Assembly (NCBI GenBank): GCA_947492175.1
Contig: CANLMQ010000002.1
Location: 1-64,000 of the forward strand
Direction of reading: 5' to 3'
DNA from: an uncultured Draconibacterium sp.
GTDB taxonomy: Bacteria; Bacteroidota; Bacteroidia; Bacteroidales; Prolixibacteraceae
DNA length: 64,000 bases
Shown here: positions 44,869 through 53,292 of the stretch, piece by piece
Numbering within the stretch: the first letter of the stretch is position 1
How the letters are laid out: each line of letters begins with the position of its first letter
Translations under genes and position numbers: made by a program
Notes under the pieces: generated by a model
Seen by the model: the letters and a program-made list of their open reading frames with translations, nothing else
Databases searched by the model: none
Told to the model about the DNA's origin: nothing

Positions 44869-45798
44869 TTAAAGCTCATAAAATAGTTTTTGAACCTCTG
44901 TTTTGTATTTTGCCATAGTTTTTGTTTTTTTAATCAGTTTAAAAGCTTTTGCCGGATTTGAGAAATTGTAGCTAAAATAAGACCAGAACTGTTTCATTTT
45001 ATTTAAAGCATTACCTTCATTATCCATCACTTCCAGATAGTTTTCCAGCATTAAGCGATGAAAATTGAATAGCTTATCTCGTTTCATTTCTGCTGTAAGA
45101 TCAATATTCTTTATCTCAGAAGGGAGAAATGGATTCATTAAAATTCCGCGTCCGAGCATCCAGGTTTTGGTTGCAGAAAATTGTTCCCGGCGTTTTTGAT
45201 AATCGGCAAGGGTAAAAATATCACCATTAAATACCAGATTATGTTTTAAGCTTTCCAAGGTTGATTGAAATGTTTGGTCATATATTTCGCCGGCATAAAG
45301 TTGTTTTGCAATACGCGGATGAAAGATTACTTCTTTTATGGGAAACTTATTAAGCACCGGAATAAGTTTTTCAATTTCGGTTGCTGAGTTTAAGCCTGCC
45401 CTGAGTTTTACAGAAAGTTCCGGTGACGATTTTTCAAAATATGCATTTAAAATACATTCAATTTTTTCGGGATGAGGTAAAAGTCCTGCCCCTTTCCCCC
45501 TGTTTGTCACCATAGGATACGGGCAACCCAGATTAAGATTTATCTCAGTATAGCCAATGTCTTTCAACTGCGCAGTCATAGCTAACATTTCGTTGCTGCA
45601 TCCTGCTAAAACCTGCGGAACAACCCTTTTCTGGGGATTATTTATCAATACTATTTCTTTCCTGTATTTCGGAAGAACAGTGTCGTTTTTCATCGAAATA
45701 TAGGGGATAAAAAAAGCATCAATTCCTTCAAAAATACGGGTATATACTCTTCTATATACAAAATCAGTAAATCCTTGTAATGGTGCCAAATAAATCAT
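44869..45798 (-). CDS. tRNA-dihydrouridine synthase family protein (second Dus)
   Basis: A 309-residue FMN-dependent tRNA-dihydrouridine synthase from ATG 45798 (MIYLAPLQGFTDFVYRR); upstream codons to 45831 run into the divergent promoter region and are rejected. The catalytic Cys is in INLNLGCPYPMVTNRGKGAGLL, and FMN/tRNA residues are in VKLRAGL, FHPRIAKQLYAG, LVFNGDIF and WMLGRGILMNPFL. It differs from the DusB at 17067-18080 and is closer in layout to a DusC-like group; the target uridine is unknown. Convergent with the polA unit, with 19 bases between stop codons. Confidence 0.88.
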   Translation of the reverse strand: MIYLAPLQGFTDFVYRRVYTRIFEGIDAFFIPYISMKNDTVLPKYRKEIVLINNPQKRVVPQVLAGCSNEMLAMTAQLKDIGYTEINLNLGCPYPMVTNRGKGAGLLPHPEKIECILNAYFEKSSPELSVKLRAGLNSATEIEKLIPVLNKFPIKEVIFHPRIAKQLYAGEIYDQTFQSTLESLKHNLVFNGDIFTLADYQKRREQFSATKTWMLGRGILMNPFLPSEIKNIDLTAEMKRDKLFNFHRLMLENYLEVMDNEGNALNKMKQFWSYFSYNFSNPAKAFKLIKKTKTMAKYKTEVQKLFYEL

Positions 45799-45858
45799 GC
45801 CTGAAAATAAGAACCAAAATACAATTTCCAAATAACAAACTTAGGGATTGGAATTTAT

Positions 45859-45866
45859 TATCTTTG
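45859..45866 (+). promoter_or_regulatory. TAnnTTTG promoter element for DUF4271-hemD
   Basis: TATCTTTG, exact -7 match, 12 bases before the ATG at 45879. It implies a short leader and supports that start. Confidence 0.5.
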
Positions 45867-45878
45867 TCGCGTCAGAAT

Positions 45879-46838
45879 ATGGATGCATCTTTTACATATC
45901 AGCAGGATACTGTTAAGGCCAAAAGCCTTCTTCTCAAAGTACCTCAGAATAAAGCGTTGAGTAGTGATATACAACGCAAGAAACCTGTTTCCATTTTGGA
46001 TATTCAAGAACGGAAACAAGTTGTTGTGCAGCCCGAAAAAAAAACATATACACCTGCCCAAATCCGTAAGTGGAGAATGCAGCAGGAAAACAAATTACTC
46101 ATTGAGGATTCAAAATATATTTCGCCTCGCACTGAAATTAATTTAACCCAAACGGAAAAACCTGTTGCAAATTTTATTTTGCCTATTCACATACGTAATA
46201 ATGCAGGTACCGATTGGCTGACTATTATAATATTTTTGAGTATTTTGCTTTTTGCCACCATTCGGTCGACCTATTCAAAATACATTGGAAACTTGTTTCT
46301 TTCCCTGTTTAACTATTCCACATCGGTGCGTATGTTGCAGGAAAAAAGCTATCCTGTTTTCCATGGTGCATTTCGTTTAGAAGCCATTTTCTATATCACT
46401 CTGTCTGTTTTTATTTTCCAGATATTACACCTGTTAGAATGGGAAAATGCCACAAACAATCCATCTTACTTTTTTATTATAATGGGAATAGTTTTACTCT
46501 ATTTCTTTGGTAAAAAACTAATATATATGATGTTGGGATCGCTGTTTCAGGTTGGTAACGAAACCCACGAATACCTGTTTAACGTAGATAATTTTAACCG
46601 TTCACTGGGATTAATACTACTTCCAATTGTTATACTGGTTTCTTTTGCACCTGTCAGAACACCAGTATTCATAGTATTTGCAGGGGTAGCAATAGTCATT
46701 TCATTTAATCTAATATTACTTCAAAGAGGTATTTTCATTTTATTAAAAAAACAATTTTCTATATTTTATCTCTTTTTGTACCTTTGTACACTTGAATTTT
46801 TACCCTTGCTTTTAATTTATAAAGTAGTAGTTGAATGA
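45879..46838 (+). CDS. DUF4271 membrane protein
   Basis: A 319-residue protein from ATG 45879 (a longer frame from 45780 overlaps the Dus start and is rejected). The N-terminal soluble part of about 110 residues is basic and Gln-rich (EKKTYTPAQIRKWRMQQENK); the rest has about six spans, with RSTYSKYIGNLFLSLFNY between the first two. It matches the Bacteroidota DUF4271 family, known for sitting directly upstream of hemD. Its function is unknown; conserved linkage hints at an envelope or heme-related role. The gap to hemD is 33 bases. Confidence 0.85.
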   Translation: MDASFTYQQDTVKAKSLLLKVPQNKALSSDIQRKKPVSILDIQERKQVVVQPEKKTYTPAQIRKWRMQQENKLLIEDSKYISPRTEINLTQTEKPVANFILPIHIRNNAGTDWLTIIIFLSILLFATIRSTYSKYIGNLFLSLFNYSTSVRMLQEKSYPVFHGAFRLEAIFYITLSVFIFQILHLLEWENATNNPSYFFIIMGIVLLYFFGKKLIYMMLGSLFQVGNETHEYLFNVDNFNRSLGLILLPIVILVSFAPVRTPVFIVFAGVAIVISFNLILLQRGIFILLKKQFSIFYLFLYLCTLEFLPLLLIYKVVVE

Positions 46839-46871
46839 GAAGGGAAATGTTTCATTAAAAGCATAAAAATT

Positions 46872-47612
46872 TTGAAAGTCAAGAGCATTTTAGTATCACA
46901 GCCAGAACCGAGTACCGCCAAATCGCCATATTTCGAATTGGCCGAAAAGAACAGTTTAAAGATTGATTTCAGACCCTTCATTCAGGTTGAAGGTGTACCT
47001 GCAAAAGAATTTCGTCAAACACGGATTCAGATTCTTGATCATTCAGCGGTAATTTTTACCAGCCGGACTGCAATCGATCATTTTTTCAGAATTGCACAGG
47101 ACTTACGCATAACTGTGCCCGATTCAATGAAATATTTTTGCATTTCGGAAGCAACTGCATTTTATTTACAGAAATACATTGTTTACCGAAAACGAAAAAT
47201 ATTTTATGCTAACGGAAGATTTGCTGACCTTGTAAGTGTAATGAAAAAGCACAAGGATGAAAAGTTTTTGGTACCACTTTCGGATATTCACAAACAAGAA
47301 ATCCCGATGTTGCTGGATAAGGAAGGTTACACTTATACAAAAGCAATTTTGTATCGTACCGTAAGTGCCGATTTATCTGATTTAGCAGATATTAAGTACG
47401 ATGTTTTGGTTTTCTTTAGTCCTTCGGGAATTAAGTCGCTCTATCAGAACTTCCCTGATTTTGAACAAAATTCAACTCGTATTGCTTGTTTTGGACCGGC
47501 CACAGCAAAAGCAGTAATCGATGCTGGTTTACGTTTAGACATTCAGGCTCCAACTGCACAAGCACCATCGATGACTATGGCATTGGAGCAATATATTAAG
47601 AAGAATAAGTAG
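46872..47612 (+). CDS. hemD: Uroporphyrinogen-III synthase (TTG start)
   Basis: A 246-residue enzyme that closes and inverts ring D of hydroxymethylbilane to uroporphyrinogen III. It starts with TTG: MKVKSILVSQPEPSTAKSPYF forms the first strand, and there is no in-frame ATG near; the ATG just upstream (46850 region) hits a stop after three codons. Family features are AVIFTSRTAIDHFF, YFCISEATAFYL and DVLVFFSPSGIKSL followed by ACFGPATAKAVIDAGL. The weak start may keep expression low. It lies in the operon DUF4271-hemD, followed by a hairpin and rnpA. Confidence 0.9.
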   Translation: MKVKSILVSQPEPSTAKSPYFELAEKNSLKIDFRPFIQVEGVPAKEFRQTRIQILDHSAVIFTSRTAIDHFFRIAQDLRITVPDSMKYFCISEATAFYLQKYIVYRKRKIFYANGRFADLVSVMKKHKDEKFLVPLSDIHKQEIPMLLDKEGYTYTKAILYRTVSADLSDLADIKYDVLVFFSPSGIKSLYQNFPDFEQNSTRIACFGPATAKAVIDAGLRLDIQAPTAQAPSMTMALEQYIKKNK

Positions 47613-47636
47613 ATAAAGAAGAAATTATATAATTTT

Positions 47637-47672
47637 AAAGGCTTTCTGTCAACTGATGGATAGCCTTTTTCT
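47637..47672 (+). terminator. Hairpin with T-tract just before rnpA
   Basis: AAAGGCT / AGCCTTT (47637-47643 with 47662-47668), partly extended inside, followed by TTCTT. It has terminator form but ends only about 7 bases before the rnpA ATG (47679), so it may also control rnpA translation. Confidence 0.65.
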
Positions 47673-47678
47673 TATTAA

Positions 47679-48092
47679 ATGAACACCATTTCAGAAAATA
47701 CCAAGGAAACAAAAAGCTTTTCGTTAACAAAAAAAGAAAGGCTCTGCAGTAAAAAAGTCATCGGCAAATTATTTGAAGAAGGCGATTCAATATTGCAATA
47801 TCCGATAAAGATGGTTTTTCTGAAAACTGATTTACCTGCAGAAACCAAGGCACAGGCAGGATTTACAGCAAGTAAACGAGCTTTTAAACGTGCCGTTACC
47901 CGAAACCGGATAAAACGTTTACTCCGCGAGTCGTATCGTTTAAACAAGCATATAATTTACAATGAGCTTAACGATGAACAGCTGGCCCTTTTTTTTATTT
48001 TTATTGGGAAGGAAATCCCCAAATTCGAGACAGTTGAGTTAGCCATGAAAAAAGGCTTGTTAAAAATAATTCACAAACGGAATAAGAACTAA
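47679..48092 (+). CDS. rnpA: Ribonuclease P protein component
   Basis: A 137-residue basic protein that binds the RNase P RNA and helps process the 5' ends of tRNAs. The signature FTASKRAFKRAVTRNRIKRLLRESYRLNK contains the RNR motif; the N-terminal SLTKKERLCSKKVIGKLFEEG is typical. It follows hemD, but the usual yidD partner does not follow; instead the next genes converge. A hairpin immediately upstream may limit its translation. Confidence 0.93.
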   Translation: MNTISENTKETKSFSLTKKERLCSKKVIGKLFEEGDSILQYPIKMVFLKTDLPAETKAQAGFTASKRAFKRAVTRNRIKRLLRESYRLNKHIIYNELNDEQLALFFIFIGKEIPKFETVELAMKKGLLKIIHKRNKN

Positions 48093-48139
48093 AGCTGCAA
48101 ACAACCTCAATCAGCTACTAAATCTCTGATTTTCTTGCA

Positions 48140-48175
48140 TAAAAATACCCCGCAGAAACAAATCAACGAGGCATT
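48140..48175 (-). terminator. Terminator of the tyrA - DAHP synthase operon
   Basis: On the minus strand ATGCCTCG / CGGGGTAT (48167-48174 with 48145-48152) pairs with two G-U wobbles and is followed by TTTTTATG. It pairs poorly on the plus strand, so it serves leftward transcription. It lies 18 bases after the stop. Confidence 0.6.
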
Positions 48176-48192
48176 CTTTTTATATTCTTATC

Positions 48193-49287
48193 CTACTTTT
48201 CTATATCCATAATTTCAGTCTGCATACGAACCGAATCTTCGTGAATTAACTGGAAAAGTATCTTTACAAATGTTTCGTTTAAATCCAACCTGTTCCCAAG
48301 TCCAATACGATTTTCCATCAACTGAGTCCAACGATTGATCTGAAGAGCCGTAACGTTATTATCTCTTTTGTATTCACCAATTTGTTTTACAATCTCAACC
48401 CTCGATGCCAACATTTCAAGTAACTCTGCATCAATAGCGTCAATACGGTTACGTAATACATCCAGTTGGTTTTCAAAATCAGGATTATTGGCGTTTTCAT
48501 TTCGTATTACCAACTTATCAAGCATTTTTCCTAAATCTGCAGGAGTAAGCTGTTGAGCAGCATCACTCATCGCACACGAAGGATCTCTGTGCGACTCCAC
48601 CATTAAACCGTCCATGCCCATATCGAAAGCTTTTTGCGAAATCTCAAGCAGATATTCGCGAGATCCGGCAATATGACTCGGATCACAAATTATAGGCAGA
48701 TTAGGCATCTTTCGTTTCAATTCAATAAATGTTTTCCAATTGGGATAATTCCGGTATTTGGTCTCACGAAAGGGTGTAAATCCACGATGTATGGCTACAA
48801 TATTTTTAATTCCGGCCTGCGAAATACGTTCGATGGCTCCCATCCATAACTGAACATCAGGATTGACCGGATTTTTTATCATCACCACCACATCATTACC
48901 TTTTACAACATCTGCAATTTCCTGAACAACAAAAGGACTTGCGGTTGATCGCGCACCTATCCAGATGACATCAAGTCCTGCTTTTAAAGCCTCCTCGGTA
49001 TGCTGAGCATTTGCGACTTCGGTTCCCACCGGCAATCCGGTTTCTTCTTTCACTTTTTGAAGCCATTTCAGACCAATCGATCCTACTCCTTCAAAAGACC
49101 CTGGTCTTGTTCTGGGTTTCCAAACTCCACCGCGGTATACAAACACTCGTTTGTCGCGGGCCAGTAACCTGGCTGTTTCCAATGTTTGTTCTTCCGATTC
49201 CAAACTACAAGGTCCCGATATCAATAAGGGATTATCGATATTAGGCAACCATGCTTTTATCGGATTAATGTCGAGTTTTACTGTCAT
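48193..49287 (-). CDS. Bifunctional DAHP synthase / chorismate mutase type II
   Basis: A 364-residue fusion joining the first step of the shikimate pathway to the chorismate branch toward Phe/Tyr. The DAHP synthase domain is residues 1-265 (LLISGPCSLESEEQTLETA, VYRGGVWKPRTRPGSFEG, EVANAQHTEEAL, MIKNPVNPDVQLWMGAIERI, CDPSHIAGSREY, MVESHRDPSCAMSDAAQ). The C-terminal AroQ-class mutase is about 275-360 (LRNRIDAIDAELLEMLASRVEIVKQIGEYKR). The start overlaps the tyrA stop (ATGA), so the two are made together. Expression should follow the attenuator upstream of tyrA. Confidence 0.96.
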   Translation of the reverse strand: MTVKLDINPIKAWLPNIDNPLLISGPCSLESEEQTLETARLLARDKRVFVYRGGVWKPRTRPGSFEGVGSIGLKWLQKVKEETGLPVGTEVANAQHTEEALKAGLDVIWIGARSTASPFVVQEIADVVKGNDVVVMIKNPVNPDVQLWMGAIERISQAGIKNIVAIHRGFTPFRETKYRNYPNWKTFIELKRKMPNLPIICDPSHIAGSREYLLEISQKAFDMGMDGLMVESHRDPSCAMSDAAQQLTPADLGKMLDKLVIRNENANNPDFENQLDVLRNRIDAIDAELLEMLASRVEIVKQIGEYKRDNNVTALQINRWTQLMENRIGLGNRLDLNETFVKILFQLIHEDSVRMQTEIMDIEK

Positions 49288-50186
49288 GATTTTTTTGTAT
49301 AAAGTTTTGTTAATATTTCTTCGTTTTTCACCAGATGAGTGTTTTCTCCTTCAAGTATGCCTCTTATTTTATTTGCATTTTCGATAAGATCTCTCATTTT
49401 ATCATCATCTTCATCTCTCATACAATCTCTGAATTCGATAAGGTGTTTAATGTAAACATCTAGCGATTCAACAACATACTGCCGGTTTTGTTGAAAAATA
49501 GGATGCCACATCGTTGCTGAACTTTTTGCCAGTCGCACAGTTGATCGAAAACCACCGCTGGCAAGATCGAAAATAATATTTCGGTCTTCTTTTGCCTGAA
49601 CTGCATTTGCCAGAGCATAAGCGGCCGCATGCGGAAGATGCGAAACAAAAGCAGTACTGTGATCTTGTTCATCCGAAGTCATGTACGCGATATCCATTCC
49701 AAGGTTCTGGAACATTTTTTCAACTAACGCAACATGTTGTGGCCCCGAATCCTCCTGATCGCACAAAATGGTAATTTTACCTTTAAACAACCCTTCAAGA
49801 GCTGCAGTTGGTCCCGAGTTTTCGGTACCAGACATTGGATGAGCGGGAACAAAATTTTTACGACGTTTGTGTGTTGCAACCGATTCTACCAGATATTTTT
49901 TTGTAGACCCCATATCGGTTACAGTTGTACCACTCTCAATTAAATCGAGCACTTTGGGTAATACTTCCAAAACCATATTAACAGGGATGGCAATTATTAC
50001 CAGATCGGTATTTTTAACTCCTGTTTCCAGACTTTCAATACGGTCGATCAGGCCAATTTCCAATGCTTGTTTTGCATGTTTTTCACTTGTTTCTACACCA
50101 ATGAATTCAGAACCAAATCCTGATTTCCGCAGGTCTTTGGCAATTGAACCACCGACTAAACCAAGTCCAATTATTGTTATCCTCAT
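49284..50186 (-). CDS. tyrA: Prephenate dehydrogenase
   Basis: A 300-residue NAD(P)-dependent enzyme making 4-hydroxyphenylpyruvate for tyrosine. ATG 50186 is chosen so that the Rossmann motif MRITIIGLGLVGGSIAKDL is N-terminal; a TTG seven codons earlier is rejected. It has DMGSTKKYLVE, PAHPMSGTENSGPTAA, HDHSTAFVSHLPH-like and GFRSTVRLAKSSATMW. There is no ACT domain, so feedback by tyrosine must come from elsewhere. It is the first gene of the operon; the 165-base leader contains a Tyr/Phe-rich peptide and a terminator (listed). Confidence 0.94.
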   Translation of the reverse strand: MRITIIGLGLVGGSIAKDLRKSGFGSEFIGVETSEKHAKQALEIGLIDRIESLETGVKNTDLVIIAIPVNMVLEVLPKVLDLIESGTTVTDMGSTKKYLVESVATHKRRKNFVPAHPMSGTENSGPTAALEGLFKGKITILCDQEDSGPQHVALVEKMFQNLGMDIAYMTSDEQDHSTAFVSHLPHAAAYALANAVQAKEDRNIIFDLASGGFRSTVRLAKSSATMWHPIFQQNRQYVVESLDVYIKHLIEFRDCMRDEDDDKMRDLIENANKIRGILEGENTHLVKNEEILTKLYTKKS

Positions 50187-50215
50187 AGTCTGTTTATGTT
50201 TCTTCAAATTTATTC

Positions 50216-50249
50216 AAAAAAAAAGGTCCCGAATTTTATCGAGACCTTT
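50216..50249 (-). terminator. Attenuator terminator upstream of tyrA
   Basis: Minus strand AAAGGTCTCGA / TCGGGACCTTT (50249-50239 with 50232-50222), one U-G wobble, 6-base loop, followed by a T-tract of at least six. It lies 30 bases before the tyrA start and after the leader peptide, so it can only attenuate this operon. Confidence 0.88.
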
Positions 50250-50279
50250 CTGTATTATATCTTAAGTTTAAACAATATC

Positions 50280-50351
50280 CTACTCTTTGATCCCGGATTC
50301 CGGTCCATAATAAAAATAAAAGTAGAAATAGTTGTTGTTAAAACTTGTCAT
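50280..50351 (-). CDS. Tyr/Phe-rich leader peptide of the tyrA operon
   Basis: A 23-codon ORF (ATG at 50351, TAG at 50280) encoding MTSFNNN, then YFYFYFYY, then GPESGIKE. Nine of 23 residues are Phe or Tyr, eight of them in a row. It lies about 20 bases downstream of a TATATTTG promoter and 30 bases upstream of a terminator hairpin. Scarcity of charged tRNA-Tyr or tRNA-Phe would stall the ribosome on the run and change downstream pairing; this mechanism is inferred from the arrangement. Confidence 0.87.
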   Translation of the reverse strand: MTSFNNNYFYFYFYYGPESGIKE

Positions 50352-50372
50352 CACTATCTGATTTTGAGTCAG

Positions 50373-50380
50373 CAAATATA
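50373..50380 (-). promoter_or_regulatory. TAnnTTTG promoter element of the tyrA leader
   Basis: Minus strand TATATTTG, exact consensus, 21 bases before the leader peptide ATG. A GTTT 19 bases upstream may be the -33 part. Confidence 0.6.
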
Positions 50381-50448
50381 AAGATATATTTTAGAAATGA
50401 AACTTTAAGCTCTATTTTCACTAAAAAAACAAAGCAAATCTCAATAAA

Positions 50449-52935
50449 TTAGTTTTTAATTAACTTTTTAGACAGAATTGTTTTTCCATTTTCGCTGACT
50501 TTTAGAAGAAACATTCCGTTTCTTAAATGAGTCAGGTCTATATCTTTTTTTAGTTCACCAAACGCATTGCTGATTAGGACTGAATGAACTTTTCGCCCCA
50601 AAATATTATATACATCAATTTGTATATCGGCCGCCTTTTCAGTTATGTTCATATCAAGCTTAACTGAAGTCTTGAATGGATTTGGATAAACCTTTAAATT
50701 CTTTCTGGCAAGTGTTTTAATTCCAGCTACCATAGGTTGCTGAATTACCAGATTGTCGATTGCCCATCCCCAACCCGATGCATAAGGATCGGAATAAAGA
50801 CGGAAACGAATTAATATTGTATCTCCCACAGCAAAATTACCATTTTCGAGCAAGTTAATTTCGCGCTCAATATACATATCCGAAGAGCCCCGAGCCTTGG
50901 AGTTTTGCCCAATAGTACCTTCATCGTATGCATCTTTCCAGATGGCGTCAGCTCCTGAATCATATCCGTTTATAATTTCTTTCCAGCTTCTGCCATAATC
51001 CTTACTTCCTTCAACAATTACATAGTCCCAGAAATCATCGTCGCCATATTCTGCCAGTGGCTCACCTGGTTCAACTAAAACAACTTCATCAAATCGTACC
51101 GTACCGTCTGCTTTTAAAATAACCGGATATTTCAAAATAGTAGTAAGGTTAATCACCTCATTATCCACACCCGGACTAGGATAAGGATGCGTGCTGTGCA
51201 AAGCACCATTCCGAAAACCAAATCCAGTATAAATATCAAAATCACTTAAAACAAAATCAGCATTGACTTCATTGAAATCGTTTGAATAACTACTCACCGG
51301 TTCAAAAATCGCTTCCACTGCAAAACTGAATCTTTCGTTTGCAGCCGGCAATCTGGCAGTATTTTTTGCATCTGAAAGATCACGGGCAAAAATGGTATAT
51401 TCAATGGTATCACCATCGTTGAGAGCTTCAATATCGGCAGTAAAAATCCCGGAATAATTATTCCCGTCCCCCTTCATTAATCCAAAAGGAGTTTGTTCCA
51501 CATTGTTTACCGAGTATCCTACATAAACTGTATCAATCCCTACATTATCGTCCGCCTGAACAGTAACTGACATCGGCTCTCCTGTTAACAAGAAATAAGA
51601 AACAGGTGTATGCACAATTACCGGGTTTTCACTGTCAGGACCAAATTTTACACTGTAATATTTATCAGGTGCAGAAGTTGGAGAAGTTTTTATCCCGCCC
51701 ATTACATCGGCAGCTGCAATGAAGTAGGAAATACTATCCGTTCCACTTTGAGGAGTAACAAATGCCTGATACAAACCATCCTCTCCTGACGCTACCAATT
51801 TCAGGCTATCGATATGCTCACTAAAACCATCGGTTGAATATATTACAAATACAGAATTGGTATCAATCTCATAATCACTTTCGAATGATACATCAAATTG
51901 GACCGGGTTCAACTCTTCCATGTCTTTAGGTGGATCAAAACGTATAAATATATTACGCCATCCAATGTCAGCCATTATTCCCATGGTAACCGGTCCGGGG
52001 TTATGAATCGCCTCAGCTCTGCCGACTGCATGTGTCATTAAAGAATTTTCGTTACCATACGGATAGGTTCTGTCATTTAAATGATACACGCTGGATCCAC
52101 CATCATACTCATCCGGAGCATACAAAAGAGGATAACTTTCATTGTTTGCCTTCCAGGCTACAGGACTCTTTGCCACCAGACTATTTGACTCCAAGGCATT
52201 TTTAAGTTTTAACGAAACATTTTCGTAAAAAGAAGTATCCAGGAGTTTTTTCCCAGTTCCTACATTAAGAACAAGCTCATCGAAAGAAGTAGCATCACCA
52301 TATTGGCTATACGCATATACTCCCAAATTATCTTCAACGTAAAAGAAGCCGGTAAATCCCAAACCGTGCGCAATCTCATGTAAAACAACTGATACAAAAT
52401 CGTATTTAGTGTCCGGACATTCCATATCCGTGCCCAGGTACCATTCAAAGTTCTTATTAAAATTTGCAACCATGTCGTATCTCGATTCGCCGTTTAATTC
52501 CTGTTTTGAAATTTTCTCAGCAATCGCGACAGGATAATATCTACCCTCGACAGGTATATCTTTAAAATCGGTATAATAAGATTCCGGGCCACAATTTCCC
52601 AGTACATTCTCATCTAGACCGCCATTCCAAACAGCTTTCATCCGAATGGGCATATCAGATTCTATCAAACTTTCCCAAATGCTTACCGCATAAGCAAAAG
52701 CACTTTTTGCTTCTTCTGAAAAACCAATGTAAGTTACCTCAATATTACTTGTTGCATTTGTTCCCGACTTTAATAAAAAGTCTCTTGGAGGTGGTATTCT
52801 TGACTTCTCCACTTTCCCTGATGCATAACAAACCGGATGGGGAACTTTTATTCCTCGATTATATTCTTTTTTCTGTGCATGAACGAAAAAGGAATTAATG
52901 CCTAAAATGAGAATAAATAACAACTGTTTCTTCAT
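50449..52935 (-). CDS. Secreted metalloprotease-like protein with T9SS sorting domain (copy B)
   Basis: An 828-residue exported protein. Signal peptide to about residue 20 (FFVHAQ); an N-terminal peptidase-like domain with HEIAHGLGFTGFF near residue 185 (HExxHxxGF zinc motif); Ig-like beta domains (about 335-530); a region with SYSNDFNEVNADFVLSDF and WGWAIDNLVIQ; and a C-terminal T9SS type A domain (VYPNPFKTSVKLDMN ... LRNGMFLLKVSENGK ... SKKLIKN). It is a paralogue of the gene at 53600-56047, sharing layout and many blocks such as LYxISIYExLI-type, PxSFYKxF-type and FVIVEGSKxxGxSW-type segments. It has its own promoter (52974-53005). Confidence 0.88.
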   Translation of the reverse strand: MKKQLLFILILGINSFFVHAQKKEYNRGIKVPHPVCYASGKVEKSRIPPPRDFLLKSGTNATSNIEVTYIGFSEEAKSAFAYAVSIWESLIESDMPIRMKAVWNGGLDENVLGNCGPESYYTDFKDIPVEGRYYPVAIAEKISKQELNGESRYDMVANFNKNFEWYLGTDMECPDTKYDFVSVVLHEIAHGLGFTGFFYVEDNLGVYAYSQYGDATSFDELVLNVGTGKKLLDTSFYENVSLKLKNALESNSLVAKSPVAWKANNESYPLLYAPDEYDGGSSVYHLNDRTYPYGNENSLMTHAVGRAEAIHNPGPVTMGIMADIGWRNIFIRFDPPKDMEELNPVQFDVSFESDYEIDTNSVFVIYSTDGFSEHIDSLKLVASGEDGLYQAFVTPQSGTDSISYFIAAADVMGGIKTSPTSAPDKYYSVKFGPDSENPVIVHTPVSYFLLTGEPMSVTVQADDNVGIDTVYVGYSVNNVEQTPFGLMKGDGNNYSGIFTADIEALNDGDTIEYTIFARDLSDAKNTARLPAANERFSFAVEAIFEPVSSYSNDFNEVNADFVLSDFDIYTGFGFRNGALHSTHPYPSPGVDNEVINLTTILKYPVILKADGTVRFDEVVLVEPGEPLAEYGDDDFWDYVIVEGSKDYGRSWKEIINGYDSGADAIWKDAYDEGTIGQNSKARGSSDMYIEREINLLENGNFAVGDTILIRFRLYSDPYASGWGWAIDNLVIQQPMVAGIKTLARKNLKVYPNPFKTSVKLDMNITEKAADIQIDVYNILGRKVHSVLISNAFGELKKDIDLTHLRNGMFLLKVSENGKTILSKKLIKN

Positions 52936-52973
52936 TATATATAACTAATTTGTTCTATAACTTTAATCGTTGA

Positions 52974-53005
52974 CAAAAGTTCGAATTTAGTTCAAGAAAG
53001 TCAAA
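52974..53005 (-). promoter_or_regulatory. Promoter of the copy B protease gene
   Basis: Minus strand TTTG (53005-53002), 20-base spacer, AACTTTTG (52981-52974), one mismatch to TAnnTTTG. It lies 39 bases before the ATG at 52935 and after the terminator at 53035-53064, so copy B is transcribed separately. Confidence 0.6.
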
Positions 53006-53034
53006 TAAATATCTCATTATTTCACCTATTAACA

Positions 53035-53064
53035 TAAAAAAAATGCCGGAAAAAATTCCGGCAT
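53035..53064 (-). terminator. Terminator of the protease / small-protein operon
   Basis: ATGCCGGAA / TTCCGGCAT (53043-53051 with 53056-53064), AAAA loop, followed on the minus strand by a run of T. It lies 30 bases after the stop of the third small gene. Confidence 0.88.
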
Positions 53065-53094
53065 CTCCTAATTTAAGGTTGCAATACCAATCAT

Positions 53095-53208
53095 CTAATA
53101 TTCTAACCTTTGCGCTTTCTTTTCAGTCAATAATTTATATAACACTACCATTGAGGCAACAAAACTTGTGAGGGCCAAAACAAATGCAATTAGCAATAAC
53201 GTTTCCAT
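53095..53208 (-). CDS. 37-residue membrane protein, third tandem copy
   Basis: ATG at 53208, TAG at 53095. The protein begins METLLLIAFVLALTSFVASM and continues VVLYKLLTEKKAQRLEY. One membrane span (residues 3-25) is followed by a short basic tail. It is the most diverged of three copies (LALTSFVAS where the others have AALxGLVTS), but length, METLL start, VVxYKLLTxK core and RLE(F/Y) end are kept. The terminator follows after 30 bases. No known family recognised. Confidence 0.75.
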   Translation of the reverse strand: METLLLIAFVLALTSFVASMVVLYKLLTEKKAQRLEY

Positions 53209-53292
53209 AACTCTATGTTTTTGTTGTTATAATTTTTAAGTCAATAAAATTACGCTGGTAGTTATGCGGTAATTTATAACCGGATATTTCTA

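Larger units (their letters stand above)
50187..50448 (-). promoter_or_regulatory. Leader region of the tyrA operon (ribosome-mediated attenuator)
   Basis: Between tyrA and the protease gene, read leftward: promoter -7 box TATATTTG (50380-50373), leader peptide ORF (50351-50280) with codons Tyr-Phe-Tyr-Phe-Tyr-Phe-Tyr-Tyr, a small hairpin CCGG AAT CCGG inside its last third, then a terminator with T-tract (50249-50216), then the tyrA ATG at 50186. A possible antiterminator pairing is GGACC (codons 16-17 of the leader) with GGUCU in the 5' arm of the terminator. The order is that of classical amino acid attenuators. Confidence 0.85.
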
